Below, piece after piece: positions 36,932-51,200 of a DNA stretch of 64,000 nucleotides (position 1 is the stretch's first letter; every line of letters begins with the position of its first letter). The notes beneath the pieces were generated by a model that saw only the letters and a list, made by a program, of their open reading frames with translations, did no database searches and had not been told where the DNA came from. This stretch comes from Ischnura elegans. Lineage: Eukaryota; Arthropoda; Insecta; Odonata; Coenagrionidae. The stretch lies in contig NC_060258.1 of the NCBI RefSeq assembly GCF_921293095.1, forward strand, positions 5,718,607 to 5,782,606, in the 5' to 3' direction. A program made the position numbers and the translations under genes.

Positions 36932-38075
36932 GTAAGTGAAGAGCCATTCCTACGTTGTTGTTTCCTTGTTATACATCTATGCTATTAATGGTTGTTTTGT
37001 TCACGATATCGGTATGTTTGCAGTGAATAATGCTGATAGTTGTATGTGAGTTCAGGGTTTCAATTGGATTCATTTCGCTACAGAACATGTTTTGTACTTA
37101 GCAAAGAATCTCAAGGTTATGAGGAAATGTTTTTGTAATACATTCGCCAGCGATGCAAAGTCTTTCGTTGCTGCTGCCAAACATACGAGTGTTGAAGGGA
37201 TACTTTTCCTCCCAGTCCTTTTTGTGTCTGATAATCCAATACGACATGTGAAAATGCCTTTGTGAAATGACATTCGTCGAATTTGTTCGTCCACGAGTGC
37301 GACACCTTGTAATCCAGTTTGTTATTCTTCCGGAATGCTTCATAACTCAGGTGACGATGCATCCGCCCTTGCAGAAATCCATAGGCTGCTACTGTGACTA
37401 TTGTTTAAATGAGGTGGTTTCCGTGATTTTTTAAAGCGATATCACCGAAGTGCTTTTATTAGGATAATGTTTTCATGCCACTCGGGTGATTACCTGAGGG
37501 TTTTGAGGACAGCTGGTATGCAATGATTTATCCCAAATCGGTGGTGAAAAGTGATAGTGATCGAGTTTTATTGTCTTCTTATGTTACGCATCAAGAGACT
37601 AGTGCATGAATTTTGAGAGGACGTCACCAAGTTTAAGTATTTTTGTAAAAAGGTCCCATTTGACCGCCGATTTCGTTTATGTTGCTATTATCAGCCACAT
37701 GGTATTATGCGGAGAGCCTCCCTGGAGTAATTTCGTAATACTTTCTGTAGTCGCGAGTCAATGTAATAGTATAATCGCTGCTTTACCGGATTTTTATTTC
37801 AACCAACGAAGAATTTACAATGTTCTTGATTGTAAATACCTTTTAGGCCGTTGACTTGCTTAGCTTTAAAAATCAAAATGGAAAGTTGATTGTAAAGAAG
37901 TGGATTGCCTGCTAATTGTACATAATTTATTTTCGTATCTGAACTTTACCGTCATTGTGGTAGTTGGTAATAGCCATTCTAATATATAGCAATGCAGCTT
38001 TTATGCATTTTGCAGTCTTGGTTTTAGCAAATTGAAATCATTATTCTAAAGCGTGTTCTTTATAATTTTTTACAG
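36932..38075. other. No gene seen; possible intron
   Basis: If the two candidate exons are real, this is the intron between them. On the minus strand, three overlapping frames are open around 37070-37362, but none resembles a known protein. Confidence 0.3.
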
Positions 38076-38169
38076 AAAATTGAGTCCATATGAAAGCGGC
38101 AGTGATTACACGAGTGACATTTTCCGACATTCGACTAAATTGGCTAGTGGAGATACTGTGGAATGGATG
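38076..38169 (+). other. Possible internal 5' exon
   Basis: A good acceptor (TTTATAATTTTTTACAG, ending 38075) and a good donor (GGATG/GTAAGC, exon end 38169) bound 94 nt. An ATG at 38090 is open to the donor for 26 codons. Another ATG is the last codon before the donor. It could be the second exon of a gene starting at about 36870 whose remainder lies beyond the 357-bp satellite. No family is recognisable. Confidence 0.28.
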
Positions 38170-38439
38170 GTAAGCTATAATCTCATTTTTCGATAATTTA
38201 ATACATTTTGTAATTTTTCATGCCAAAGAGTAATACTTGATCCTATTATATATTCACTCGTTCCTACGTGTATGGATTTTGAAAATTCGAATGCTAAATG
38301 AGAATCCATTCGAACTTCTCGTGTATATGTCTTAAGATTCCGATTTCAAGATGCAGCTGAAGATTTTTTTTACTTTCCTTTGTCTAGAACACTTGTTTCG
38401 AAATATAATAATGCACCCCATAGTGGCCCTCTTTCCAAT

Positions 38440-39110
38440 ATAAAAGATATATCATTCATTTTGTGATATTTAAAGATGTTCGCATTTTTTCACATTAATC
38501 GTAATTATCATTTCAATAGCACATTCAATTTATTTGAAAACGTTAGAAACATGGACAAAGGTCTATTTAGGGGAAAAGATAGCATTGTCATGTAGATCCC
38601 TCTACACGCCAAGAAAAAAGCATCCATTTATCGATATTTGAAGACATTGCAAAGTAGCATTTTTTCAAATTCATTGTAAATTATCTTTTCAATACTTAAT
38701 GCCATTTATTTGAACATGTGTTAAACATCGAAATACGTACATTTAAGGGAAGAAATTGCATAGAATCATCGTTATATAACTGCGTCTTTCCGTTGTCGAG
38801 AAAACAATATTCATTTGTTGATATTTGGAGAAAGCCTCATTTTTCACCGTTTCCTCATAATCGTCATTTTCAATGCTTAATGGGATTTATTCGACCACTC
38901 TTATAACACCTACTGTCTTATATTTAGGGGATGAAATTGCATAAAATCAACGTTTTGTTACATCCTCTATCCGATGTCAATGATAAAAAAATTCATTTGT
39001 AGATATCTAGATATAGCCTGATTTTTAAACGTTTCCAATTAAAAGTCTTTTTTAATGCTAAATGCTATATATTTGACCATTCTTAAAACACCTAAAGTTG
39101 TATACTAATT
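38440..39110. repeat. Degenerate tandem repeat, unit about 178 bp
   Basis: TTTAGGGGAAAAGATAGCAT, TTTAAGGGAAGAAATTGCAT and TTTAGGGGATGAAATTGCAT occur near 38569, 38742 and 38924, each followed at similar distances by ATTCATTTGT(A/T)GATAT and CAATGCTTAATG-like segments. There are about four decayed copies. The period is about half that of the neighbouring 357-bp satellite, but I see no clear sequence similarity between them. Confidence 0.6.
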
Positions 39111-39210
39111 CACTAACACGAAAATGATAACCTTACCAGCCTAAGGAGGGGATGATTTGACATGGATTCAATGGTTTTTGCGAAAACGTATTTTTATACA
39201 TTGAGAATTA

Positions 39211-42200
39211 ATGTTTTTTCGTTCAGAACCGAATTCTTCGTTCCAACGTGACATTAATAAAATTACATTCCACACTGCGAGCGAAAATATGATCACGGGA
39301 GTATTCAAATAGCATTGTGTCCTTGTTATAGATCGTATTTAAGCTGTCGCCATGGTTTTCATTAGTTAAACAGGGATTTTTGAGATAGTCTGTTTTCGAC
39401 TCATTTTTAATAACTCTCTATTTGATTCATAAACGACAATACATACATAGGATGTTTGAAGTGTACATCATGACACGGGTTGATTGAAATCGCGTACATT
39501 CCTTTTCAAACAACGTCCTGAAACTACTTCCATTGAAATATTTGACGTTTTTGGGAAAAAGGCGACGGTAATTTTTTCGTTCAGAACCAAATTCTTCGTT
39601 CCAACGTGACATTAATAAAATAACATTCCACACTGCGATCGAAAATATGATCACGACAGCATTGAAATAGCATCGTGTCCTTTTTATAGAACGTATTTAA
39701 TCGACGATACATGCATAGGATGTTTGAAGTGTGCATCATGAAAGGTGATGATTCAAATCGCGTTTAATCCTTCTCAAACAACGTCCTGAAACTACTTCCG
39801 TTGAGATATTTGACGTTTTTGGGAATTAGGTGACAGTCATTTTTTCGTTCAGATCAGAATTCTACGTTCCAACGTGATATTTTTAAAATTGCATTCCACA
39901 CTGCGATCGAAAATATGATCACGACTGCATTGAAATAGTATCGTGTCCTTTTTATAGAACGTATTTAACCTGTCGCCATGGTTTTCGTTAGTTAAACAGG
40001 GATTTTTGAAATAGTCTGATTTTCGACTCTTTTTCAATAACTCTCAATTTGACTCATAAACGACAGTGTATTCACAGGATGTTTGAAGTGATCATTATGA
40101 CGGGTTGATTGAATCGCGTAAATTCCTTCTCAAACAACGTCCTGAAAGTACTTCCGTTGAAATATTTGACGTTTTTGGGAAAATGGCGACAGTCATTTTT
40201 TCGTTCAGAACCGAATTCTTCGTTCCAACGTGACCTTAATAAAATTACATTCCACACTGCGATCGAAAATATGATCACGGGAGCATTCAAATTGCATTGT
40301 GTCCTTGTTGTAGAACGTACTTAAGCTGTCGCCATGGTTTTCGTTAGTTAAACAGGGATTTTTGAAATAGTCTGATTTTCGACTCTTTTTCAATAACTCT
40401 CAATTTGACCCATAAACGACAGTGCATTCACAGGATGTTTGAAGTGATCATTATGACGGGTTGATTGAATCGCGTAAATTCCTTCTCAAACAACGTCCTG
40501 AAAGTACTTCCGTTGAAATATTTGACGTTTTTGGGAAAAAGGCGACGGTAATTTTTTCGTTCAGAACCAAATTCTTCGTTCCAACGTGACATTAATAAAA
40601 TAACATTCCACACTGCGATCGAAAATATGATCACGACAGCATTGAAATAGCATCGTGTCCTTTTTATAGAACGTATTTAAGCTGTCGCCATGGTTTTCGT
40701 TAGTTAAACAGGGATTTTTGAAATAGTCTGATTTTCGACTCTTTTTCAATAACTCTCAATTTGACTCATAAACGACAGTGCATTCACAGGATGTTTGAAG
40801 TGCTCATCATGACACGGGTTGATTGAAATCGCGTAAATTCCTTCTCAAACAACGTCCTTAAACTACTTCCGTTGAAATATTTGACGTTTTTGAGAAAAAG
40901 GCGACGGTCATTTTTTCGTTCAGAACCGAATTCTTCGTTCCAACGTGACATTAATAAAATTACATTCCACGCTGCGATCGAAAATATGATCACGGGAGTA
41001 TTCGAATAGCATTGTTTCCTTGTTATAGAACGTATTTATACAGTCGCCATGGTTTTCGTTAGTTAAACAGGGATTTTTGAGATAGTCTGATTTTCGACTT
41101 TTTTGAATAACTCTCAATTTGATTCATAAACGACGATACATGCATAGGACGTTTGAAGTGTTCATCATGACACGGGTTGATTCAAATCGCGTTTAATCCT
41201 TCTCAAACAACGTCCTGAAACTACTTCCGTTGAGATATTTGACGTTTTTTGGAATTAGGCGACAGTCATTTTTTCGTTCAGATCAGAATTCTACGTTCCA
41301 ACGTGATATTTTTAAAATTGCATTCCACACTGCGATCGAAAATATGATCACGACAGCATTGAAATAGCATCGTGTCCTTTTTATAGAACGTATTTAAGCT
41401 GTCGCCATGGTTTTCGTTAGTTAAACAGGGATTTTTGAAATAGTCTGATTTTCGACTCTTTTTCAATAACTCTCAATTTGACCCATAAACGACAGTGCAT
41501 TCACAGGATGTTTGAAGTGATCATTATGACGGGTTGATTGAATCTCGTAAATTCCTTCTCAAACAACGTCCTGAAAGTACTTCCGTTGAAATATTTGACG
41601 TTTTTGGGAAAATGGCGACAGTCATTTTTTCGTTCAGAACCGAATTCTTCGTTCCAACGTGACCTTAATAAAATTACATTTCACACTGCGATCGACAATA
41701 TGAACACGACAGCTTTGAAATAGCATCGTGTCCTTGTTATAGAACGTATTTAAGCTGTCGCCATGGTTCTCGTTAGTTAAACAGGGATTTTTGAAATAGT
41801 CTGATTTTCGACTCTTTTTCAATAACTCTCAATTTGACTCATAAACGACAGTGCATTCACAGGATGTTTGAAGTGTTCATCATGACACGGGTTGATTGAA
41901 ATCGCGTAAATTCCTCCTCAAACAACGTCCTGAAACTACTTCCGTTGAAATATTTGACGTTTTTGAGAAAAAGGCGACGGTCATTTTTTCGTTCAGAACC
42001 GAATTCTTCGTTCCAACGTGACATTAATAAAATTACATTCCACGCTGCGATGGAAAATATGATCACGGGAGTATTCGAATAGCATTGTGTCCTTGTTATA
42101 GAACGTATTTATACAGTCGCCATGGTTTTCGTTAGTTAAACAGGGATTTTTGAGATAGTCTGATTTTCGACTTTTTTGAATAACTCTCAATTTGATTCAT

Positions 42201-45200
42201 AAACGACGATACATGCATAGGACGTTTGAAGTGTTCATCATGACACGGGTTGATTCAAATCGCGTTCAATCCTTCTCAAACAACGTCCTGAAACTACTTC
42301 CGTTGAGATATTTGACGTTTTTTGGAATTAGGCGACAGTCATTTTTTCGTTCAGATCAGAATTCTACGTTCCAACGTGATATTTTTAAAATTGCATTCCA
42401 CGTTGCGATCGAAAATATGATCACGGGAGCATTCAAATAGCATTGTGTCCTTGTTATAGAACGTATTTATACAGTCGCCATAGTTTTCGTTAGTTAAACA
42501 GGGATTTTTGAAATAGTCTGATTTTCGACTTTTTTGAATAACTCTCAATTTGATTCATAATCGACGATACATGCATAGGATGTTTGAAGTGTGCATCATG
42601 AAAGGTGATGATTCAAATCGCGTTTAATCCTTCTCAAACAACGTCCTGAAACTACTTCCGTTGAGATATTTGACGTTTTTGGGAATTAGGTGACAGTCAT
42701 TTTTTCGTTCAGATCAGAATTCTACGTTCCAACGTGATATTTTTAAAATTGCATTCCACACTGCGATCGAAAATATGATCACGACTGCATTGAAATAGTA
42801 TCGTGTCCTTTTTATAGAACGTATTTAACCTGTCGCCATGGTTTTCGTTAGTTAAACAGGGATTTTTGAAATAGTCTGATTTTCGACTCTTTTTCAATAA
42901 CTCTCAATTTGACTCATAAAAGACAGTGTATTCACAGGATGTTTGAAGTGATCATTATGACGGGTTGATTGAATCGCGTAAATTCCTTCTCAAACAACGT
43001 CCTGAAAGTACTTCCGTTGAAATATTTGACGTTTTTGGGAAAATGGCGACAGTCATTTTTTCGTTCAGAACCGAATTCTTCGTTCCAACGTGACCTTAAT
43101 AAAATTACATTCCACACTGCGATCGAAAATATGATCACGGGAGCATTCAAATTGCATTGTGTCCTTGTTGTAGAACGTACTTAAGCTGTCGCCATGGTTT
43201 TCGTTAGTTAAACAGGGATTTTTGAAATAGTCTGATTTTCGACTCTTTTTCAATAACTCTCAATTTGACCCATAAACGACAGTGCATTCACAGGATGTTT
43301 GAAGTGATCATTATGACGGGTTGATTGAATCGCGTAAATTCCTTCTCAAACAACGTCCTGAAAGTACTTCCGTTGAAATATTTGACGTTTTTGGGAAAAA
43401 GGCGACGGTAATTTTTTCGTTCAGAACCAAATTCTTCGTTCCAACGTGACATTAATAAAATTACATTCCACACTGCGATCGAAAATATGATCACGACAGC
43501 ATTGAAATAGCATCGTGTCCTTTTTATAGAACGTATTTAAGCTGTCGCCATGGTTTTCGTTAGTTAAACAGGGATTTTTGAAATAGTCTGATTTTCGACT
43601 CTTTTTCAATAACTCTCAATTTGACTCATAAACGACAGTGCATTCACAGGATGTTTGAAGTGATCATTATGACGGGTTGATTGAATCGCGTAAATTCCTT
43701 ATCAAACAACGTCCTGAAAGTACTTCCGTTGAAATATTTGACGTTTTTGGGAAAATGGCGACAGTCATTTTTTCGTTCAGAACCGAATTCTTCGTTCCAA
43801 CGTGACCTTAATAAAATTACATTCCACACTGCGATCGACAATATGATCACGACAGCTTTGAAATAGCATCGTGTCCTTGTTATAGAACGTATTTAAGCTG
43901 TCGCAATGGTTTTCGTTAGTTAAACAGGGATTTTTGAAATAGTCTGATTTTCGACTCTTTTTCAATAACTCTCAATTTGAATCATAAACGACAGTGCATT
44001 CACAGGATGTTTGAAGTGTTCATCATGACACGGGTTGATTGAAATCGCGTAAATTCCTTCTCAAACAACGTCCTGAAACTACTTCCGTTGAAATATTTGA
44101 CGTTTTTGAGAAAAAGGCGACGGTCATTTTTTCGTTCAGAACAAAATTCTTCGTTCCAACGTGACATTAATAAAATTACATTCCACGCTGCGATCGAAAA
44201 TATGATCACGGGAGTATTCGAATAGCATTGTTTCCTTGTTATAGAACGTATTTATACAGTCGCCATGGTTTTCGTTAGTTAAACAGGGATTTTTGAGATA
44301 GTCTGATTTTCGACTTTTTTGAATAACTCTCAATTTGATTCATAAACGACGATACATGCATAGGACGTTTGAAGTGTTCATCATGACACGGGTTAATTCA
44401 AATCGCGTTTAATCCTTCTCAAACAACGTCCTGAAACTACTTCCGTTGAGATATTTGACGTTTTTTGGAATTAGGCGACAGTCATTTTTTCGTTCAGATC
44501 AGAATTCTACGTTCCAACGTGATATTTTTAAAATTGCATTCCACACTGCGATGGAAAATATGATCACGACAGCATTGAAATAGCATCGTGTCCTTTTTAT
44601 AGAACGTATTTAAGAGTTCGCCATGGTTTTCGTTAGTTAAACAGGGATTTTTGAAATAGTCTGATTTTCGACTCTTTTTCAATAACTCTCAATTTGACCC
44701 ATAAACGACAGTGCATTCACAGGATGTTTGAAGTGATCATTATGACGGGTTGATTGAATCGCGTAAATTCCTTCTCAAACAACGTCCTGAAAGTACTTCC
44801 GTTGAAATATTTGACGTTTTTGGGAAAATGGCGACGGTCATTTTTTCGTTCAGAACCGAAATCTTCGTTCCAACGTGACATTAATAAAATTACATTCCAC
44901 ACTGCGAGCGAAAATATGATCACGGGAGTATTCAAATAGCATTGTGTCCTTGTTATAGATCGTATTTAAGCTGTCGCCATGGTTTTCGTTAGTTAAACAG
45001 GGATTTTTGAGATAGTCTGTTTTCGACTCATTTTTAATAACTCTCTATTTGATTCATAAAAGACAATACATACATAGGATGTTTGAAGTGTACATCATGA
45101 CACGGGTTGATTGAAATCGCGTAAATTCCTTTTCAAACAACGTCCTGAAACTACTTCCATTGAAATATTTGACGTTTTTGGGAAAAAGGCGGCGGTAATT

Positions 45201-48200
45201 TTTTCGTTCAGAACCAAATTCTTCGTTCCAACGTGACATAAATAAAATAACATTCCACACTGCGATCGAAAATATGATCACGACAGCATTGAAATAGCAT
45301 CGTGTCCTTTTTATAGAACGTATTTAAGCTGTCGCCATGGTTTTCGTTAGTTAAACTGGGATTTTTGAAATAGTCTGATTTTCGACTCTTTTTCAATAAC
45401 TCTCAATTTGACTCATAAACGACAGTGCATTCACAGGATGTTTGAAGTGATCTTTATGACGGGTTGATTGAATCGCGTAAATTCCTTCTCAAACAACGTC
45501 CTGAAAGTACTTCCGTTGAAATATTTGACGTATTTGGTAAAATGGCGACAGTCATTTTTTCGTTCAGAACCGAATTCTTCGTTCCAACGTGACCTTAATA
45601 AAATTACATTCCACACTGAAATCGACAATATGATCACGAAAGCTTTGAAATAGCATCGTGTCCTTGTTATAGAACGTATTAAAGCTGTCGCAATGGTTTT
45701 CGTTAGTTAAACAGGGATTTTTGAAATAGTCTGATTTTCGACTCTTTTTCAATAACTCTCAATTTGACTCATAAACGACAGTGCATTCACAGGATGTTTG
45801 AAGTGCTCATCATTACACGAGTTGATTGAAATCGCGTAAATTCCTTCTCAAACAACGCCCTGAAACTACTTCCGTTGAAATATTTGACGTTTTTGAGAAA
45901 AAGGCGACGGTCATTTTTTCGTTCAGAACCGAATTCTTCGTTCCAACGTGACATTAATAAAATTACATTCCACGCTGCGATCGAAAATATGATCACGGGA
46001 GTATTCGAATAGCATTGTTTCCTTGTTATAGAACGTATTTATACAGTCGCCATGGTTTTCGTTAGTTAAACAGGGATTTTTGAAATAGTCTGATTTTCGA
46101 CTCTTTTTCAATAACTCTCAATTTGACTCATAAACGACAGTGCATTCACAGGATGTTTGAAGTGATCTTTATGACGGGTTGATTGAATCGCGTAAATTCC
46201 TTCTCAAACAACGTCCTGAAAGTACTTCCGTTGAAATATTTGACGTTTTTGGGAAAATGGCGACAGTCATTTTTTCGTTCAGAACCGAATTCTTCGTTCC
46301 AACGTGACCTTAATAAAATTACCTTCCACACTGCGATCGACAATATGATCACGACAGCTTTGAAATAGCATCGTGTCCTTGTTATAGAACGTATTTAAGC
46401 TGTCGCAATGGTTTTCGTTAGTTAAACAGGGATTTTTGAAATAGTCTGATTTTCGACTCTTTTTCAATAACTCTCAATTTGACTCATAAACGACTGTGCA
46501 TTCACAGGATGTTTGAAGTGCTCATCATGACACGGGTTGATTGAAATCGCGTAAATTCCTTCTCAAACAACGTCCTGAAACTACTTCCGTTGAAATATTT
46601 GACGTTTTTGAGAAAAAGGCGACGGTCATTTTTTCGTTCAGAACCGAATTCTTCGTTCCAACGTGACATTAATAAAATTACATTCCACGCTGCGATCGAA
46701 AATATGATCACGGGAGTATTCAAATAGCATTGTGTCCTTGTTATAGAACGTATTTAAGCTGTCGCCATGGTTTTCATTAGTTAAACAGGGATTTTTGAGA
46801 TAGTCTGTTTTCGACTCATTTTTAATAACTCTCTATTTGATTCATAAAAGACAATACATACATAGGATGTTTGAAGTGTACATCATGACACGGGTTGATT
46901 GAAATCGCGTAAATTCCTTTTCAAACAACGTCCTGAAACTACTTCCATTGAAATATTTGACGTTTTTGGGAAAAAGGCGGCGGTAATTTTTTCGTTCAGA
47001 ACCAAATTCTTCGTTCCAACGTGACATAAATAAAATAACATTCCACACTGCGATCGAAAATATGATCACGACAGCATTGAAATAGCATCGTGTCCTTTTT
47101 ATAGAACGTATTTAAGCTGTCGCCATGGTTTTCGTTAGTTAAACTGGGATTTTTGAAATAGTCTGATTTTCGACTCTTTTTCAATAACTCTCAATTTGAC
47201 TCATAAACGACAGTGCATTCACAGGATGTTTGAAGTGATCTTTATGACGGGTTGATTGAATCGCGTAAATTCCTTCTCAAACAACGTCCTGAAAGTACTT
47301 CCGTTGAAATATTTGACGTATTTGGTAAAATGGCGACAGTCATTTTTTCGTTCAGAACCGAATTCTTCGTTCCAACGTGACCTTAATAAAATTACATTCC
47401 ACACTGAAATCGACAATATGATCACGAAAGCTTTGAAATAGCATCGTGTCCTTGTTATAGAACGTATTAAAGCTGTCGCAATGGTTTTCGTTAGTTAAAC
47501 AGGGATTTTTGAAATAGTCTGATTTTCGACTCTTTTTCAATAACTCTCAATTTGACTCATAAACGACAGTGCATTCACAGGATGTTTGAAGTGCTCATCA
47601 TTACACGAGTTGATTGAAATCGCGTAAATTCCTTCTCAAACAACGCCCTGAAACTACTTCCGTTGAAATATTTGACGTTTTTGAGAAAAAGGCGACGGTC
47701 ATTTTTTCGTTCAGAACCGAATTCTTCGTTCCAACGTGACATTAATAAAATTACATTCCACGCTGCGATCGAAAATATGATCACGGGAGTATTCGAATAG
47801 CATTGTTTCCTTGTTATAGAACGTATTTATACAGTCGCCATGGTTTTCGTTAGTTAAACAGGGATTTTTGAAATAGTCTGATTTTCGACTCTTTTTCAAT
47901 AACTCTCAATTTGACTCATAAACGACAGTGCATTCACAGGATGTTTGAAGTGATCTTTATGACGGGTTGATTGAATCGCGTAAATTCCTTCTCAAACAAC
48001 GTCCTGAAAGTACTTCCGTTGAAATATTTGACGTTTTTGGGAAAATGGCGACAGTCATTTTTTCGTTCAGAACCGAATTCTTCGTTCCAACGTGACCTTA
48101 ATAAAATTACATTCCACACTGCGATCGAAAATATGATCACGACAGCATTGAAATAGCATCGTGTCCTTTTTATAGAACGTATTTAAGCTGTCGCCATGGT

Positions 48201-51200
48201 TTTCGTTAGTTAAACAGGGATTTTTGAAATAGTCTGATTTTCGACTCTTTTTCAATAACTCTCAATTTGACTCATAAACGACAGTGCATTCACAGGATGT
48301 TTGAAGTGATCTTTATGACGGGTTGATTGAATCGCGTAAATTCCTTCTCAAACAACGTCCTGAAAGTACTTCCGTTGAAATATTTGACGTTTTTGGGAAA
48401 ATGGCGACAGTCATTTTTTCGTTCAGAACCGAATTCTTCGTTCCAACGTGACCTTAATAAAATTACCTTCCACACTGCGATCGACAATATGATCACGACA
48501 GCTTTGAAATAGCATCGTGTCCTTGTTATAGAACGTATTTAAGCTGTCGCCATGGTTTTCGTTAGTTAAACAGGGATTTTTGAAATAGTCTGATTTTCGA
48601 CTCTTTTTCAATAACTCTCAATTTGACTCATAAACGACAGTGCATTCACAGGATGTTTGAAGTGTTCATCATGACACGGGTTGATTGAAATCGCGTAAAT
48701 TCCTTCTCAAACAACGTCCTGAAACTACTTCCGTTGAAATATTTGACGTTTTTGAGAAAAAGGCGACGGTCATTTTTTCGTTCAGAACAAAATTCTTCGT
48801 TCCAACGTGACATTAATAAAATTACATTCCACGCTGCGATCGAAAATATGATCACGGGAGTATTCGAATAGCATTGTGTCCTTGTTAAAGAACGTATTTA
48901 AGCTGTCGCCATGGTTTTCGTTAGTTAAACAGGGATTTTTGAGATAATCTGATTTTCGACTTTTTTGAATAACTCTCAATTTGATTCATAAACGACGATA
49001 CATGCATAGGACGTTTGAAGTGTTCATCATGACACGGGTTAATTCAAATCGCGTTTAATCCTTCTCAAACAACGTCCTGAAACTACTTCCGTTGAGATAT
49101 TTGACGTTTTTTGGAATTAGGCGACAGTCATTTTTTCGTTCAGATCAGAATTCTACGTTCCAACGTGATATTTTTAAAATTGCATTCCACACTGCGATGG
49201 AAAATATGATCACGACAGCATTGAAATAGCATCGTGTCCTTTTTATAGAACGTATTTAAGAGTTCGCCATGGTTTTCGTTAGTTAAACAGGGATTTTTGA
49301 AATAGTCTGATTTTCGACTCTTTTTCAATAACTCTCAATTTGACCCATAAACGACAGTGCATTCACAGGATGTTTGAAGTGATCATTATGACGGGTTGAT
49401 TGAATCGCGTAAATTCCTTCTCAAACAACGTCCTGAAAGTACTTCCGTTGAAATATTTGACGTTTTTGGGAAAATGGCGACGGTCATTTTTTCGTTCAGA
49501 ACCGAAATCTTCGTTCCAACGTGACATTAATAAAATTACATTCCACACTGCGAGCGAAAATATGATCACGGGAGTATTCAAATAGCATTGTGTCCTTGTT
49601 ATAGATCGTATTTAAGCTGTCGCCATGGTTTTCATTAGTTAAACAGGGATTTTTGAGATAGTCTGTTTTCGACTCATTTTTAATAACTCTCTATTTGATT
49701 CATAAAAGACAATACATACATAGGATGTTTGAAGTGTACATCATGACACGGGTTGATTGAAATCGCGTAAATTCCTTTTCAAACAACGTCCTGAAACTAC
49801 TTCCATTGAAATATTTGACGTTTTTGGGAAAAAGGCGGCGGTAATTTTTTCGTTCAGAACCAAATTCTTCGTTCCAACGTGACATAAATAAAATAACATT
49901 CCACACTGCGATCGAAAATATGATCACGACAGCATTGAAATAGCATCGTGTCCTTTTTATAGAACGTATTTAAGCTGTCGCCATGGTTTTCGTTAGTTAA
50001 ACTGGGATTTTTGAAATAGTCTGATTTTCGACTCTTTTTCAATAACTCTCAATTTGACTCATAAACGACAGTGCATTCACAGGATGTTTGAAGTGATCTT
50101 TATGACGGGTTGATTGAATCGCGTAAATTCCTTCTCAAACAACGTCCTGAAAGTACTTCCGTTGAAATATTTGACGTATTTGGTAAAATGGCGACAGTCA
50201 TTTTTTCGTTCAGAACCGAATTCTTCGTTCCAACGTGACCTTAATAAAATTACCTTCCACACTGCGATCGACAATATGATCACGACAGCTTTGAAATAGC
50301 ATCGTGTCCTTGTTATAGAACGTATTTAAGCTGTCGCCATGGTTTTCGTTAGTTAAACAGGGATTTTTGAAATAGTCTGATTTTCGACTCTTTTTCAATA
50401 ACTCTCAATTTGAATCATAAACGACAGTGCATTCACAGGATGTTTGAAGTGTTCATCATGACACGGGTTGATTGAAATCGCGTAAATTCCTTCTCAAACA
50501 ACGTCCTGAAACTACTTCCGTTGAAATATTTGACGTTTTTGGGAAAATGGCGACAGTCATTTTTTCGTTCAGAACCGAATTCTTCGTTCCAACGTGACAT
50601 TAATAAAATTACATTCCACGCTGCGATCGAAAATATGATCACGGGAGTATTCGAATAGCATTGTTTCCTTGTTATAGAACGTATTTATACAGTCGCCATG
50701 GTTTTCGTTAGTTAAACAGGGATTTTTGAGATAGTCTGATTTTCGACTTTTTTGAATAACTCTCAATTTGATTCATAAACGACGATACATGCATAGGACG
50801 TTTGAAGTGTTCATCATGACACGGGTTAATTCAAATCGCGTTTAATCCTTCTCAAACAACGTCCTGAAACTACTTCCGTTGAGATATTTGACGTTTTTGG
50901 GAATTAGGCGACAGTCATTATTTCGTTCAGATCAGAATTCTACGTTCCAACGTGATATTTTTAAAATTGCATTCCACACTGCGATGGAAAATATGATCAC
51001 GACAGCATTGAAATAGCATCGTGTCCTTTTTATAGAACGTATTTAAGAGTTCGCCATGGTTTTCGTTAGTTAAACAGGGATTTTTGAAATAGTCTGATTT
51101 TCGACTCTTTTTCAATAACTCTCAATTTGACCCATAAACGACAGTGCATTCACAGGATGTTTGAAGTGATCATTATGACGGGTTGATTGAATCGCGTAAA

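Noticed and set aside
37070-37362. Three overlapping minus-strand frames
   Set aside because: No frame is clearly better than the others and none resembles a known domain.
39340-39380. CENP-B-box-like text TTCGTTAGTTAAACAGGG in the satellite
   Set aside because: Spacing and the required A and CGGG positions do not match the box.
39480-39560. Hammerhead-like text in the 357-bp satellite (GTCCTGAAAC...GTTGAAAT...GACGTT with AACGTC/GACGTT arms)
   Set aside because: The core reads CTGAAAC instead of CTGANGA and no cleavage triplet is placed correctly. The arms may still form a small stem.
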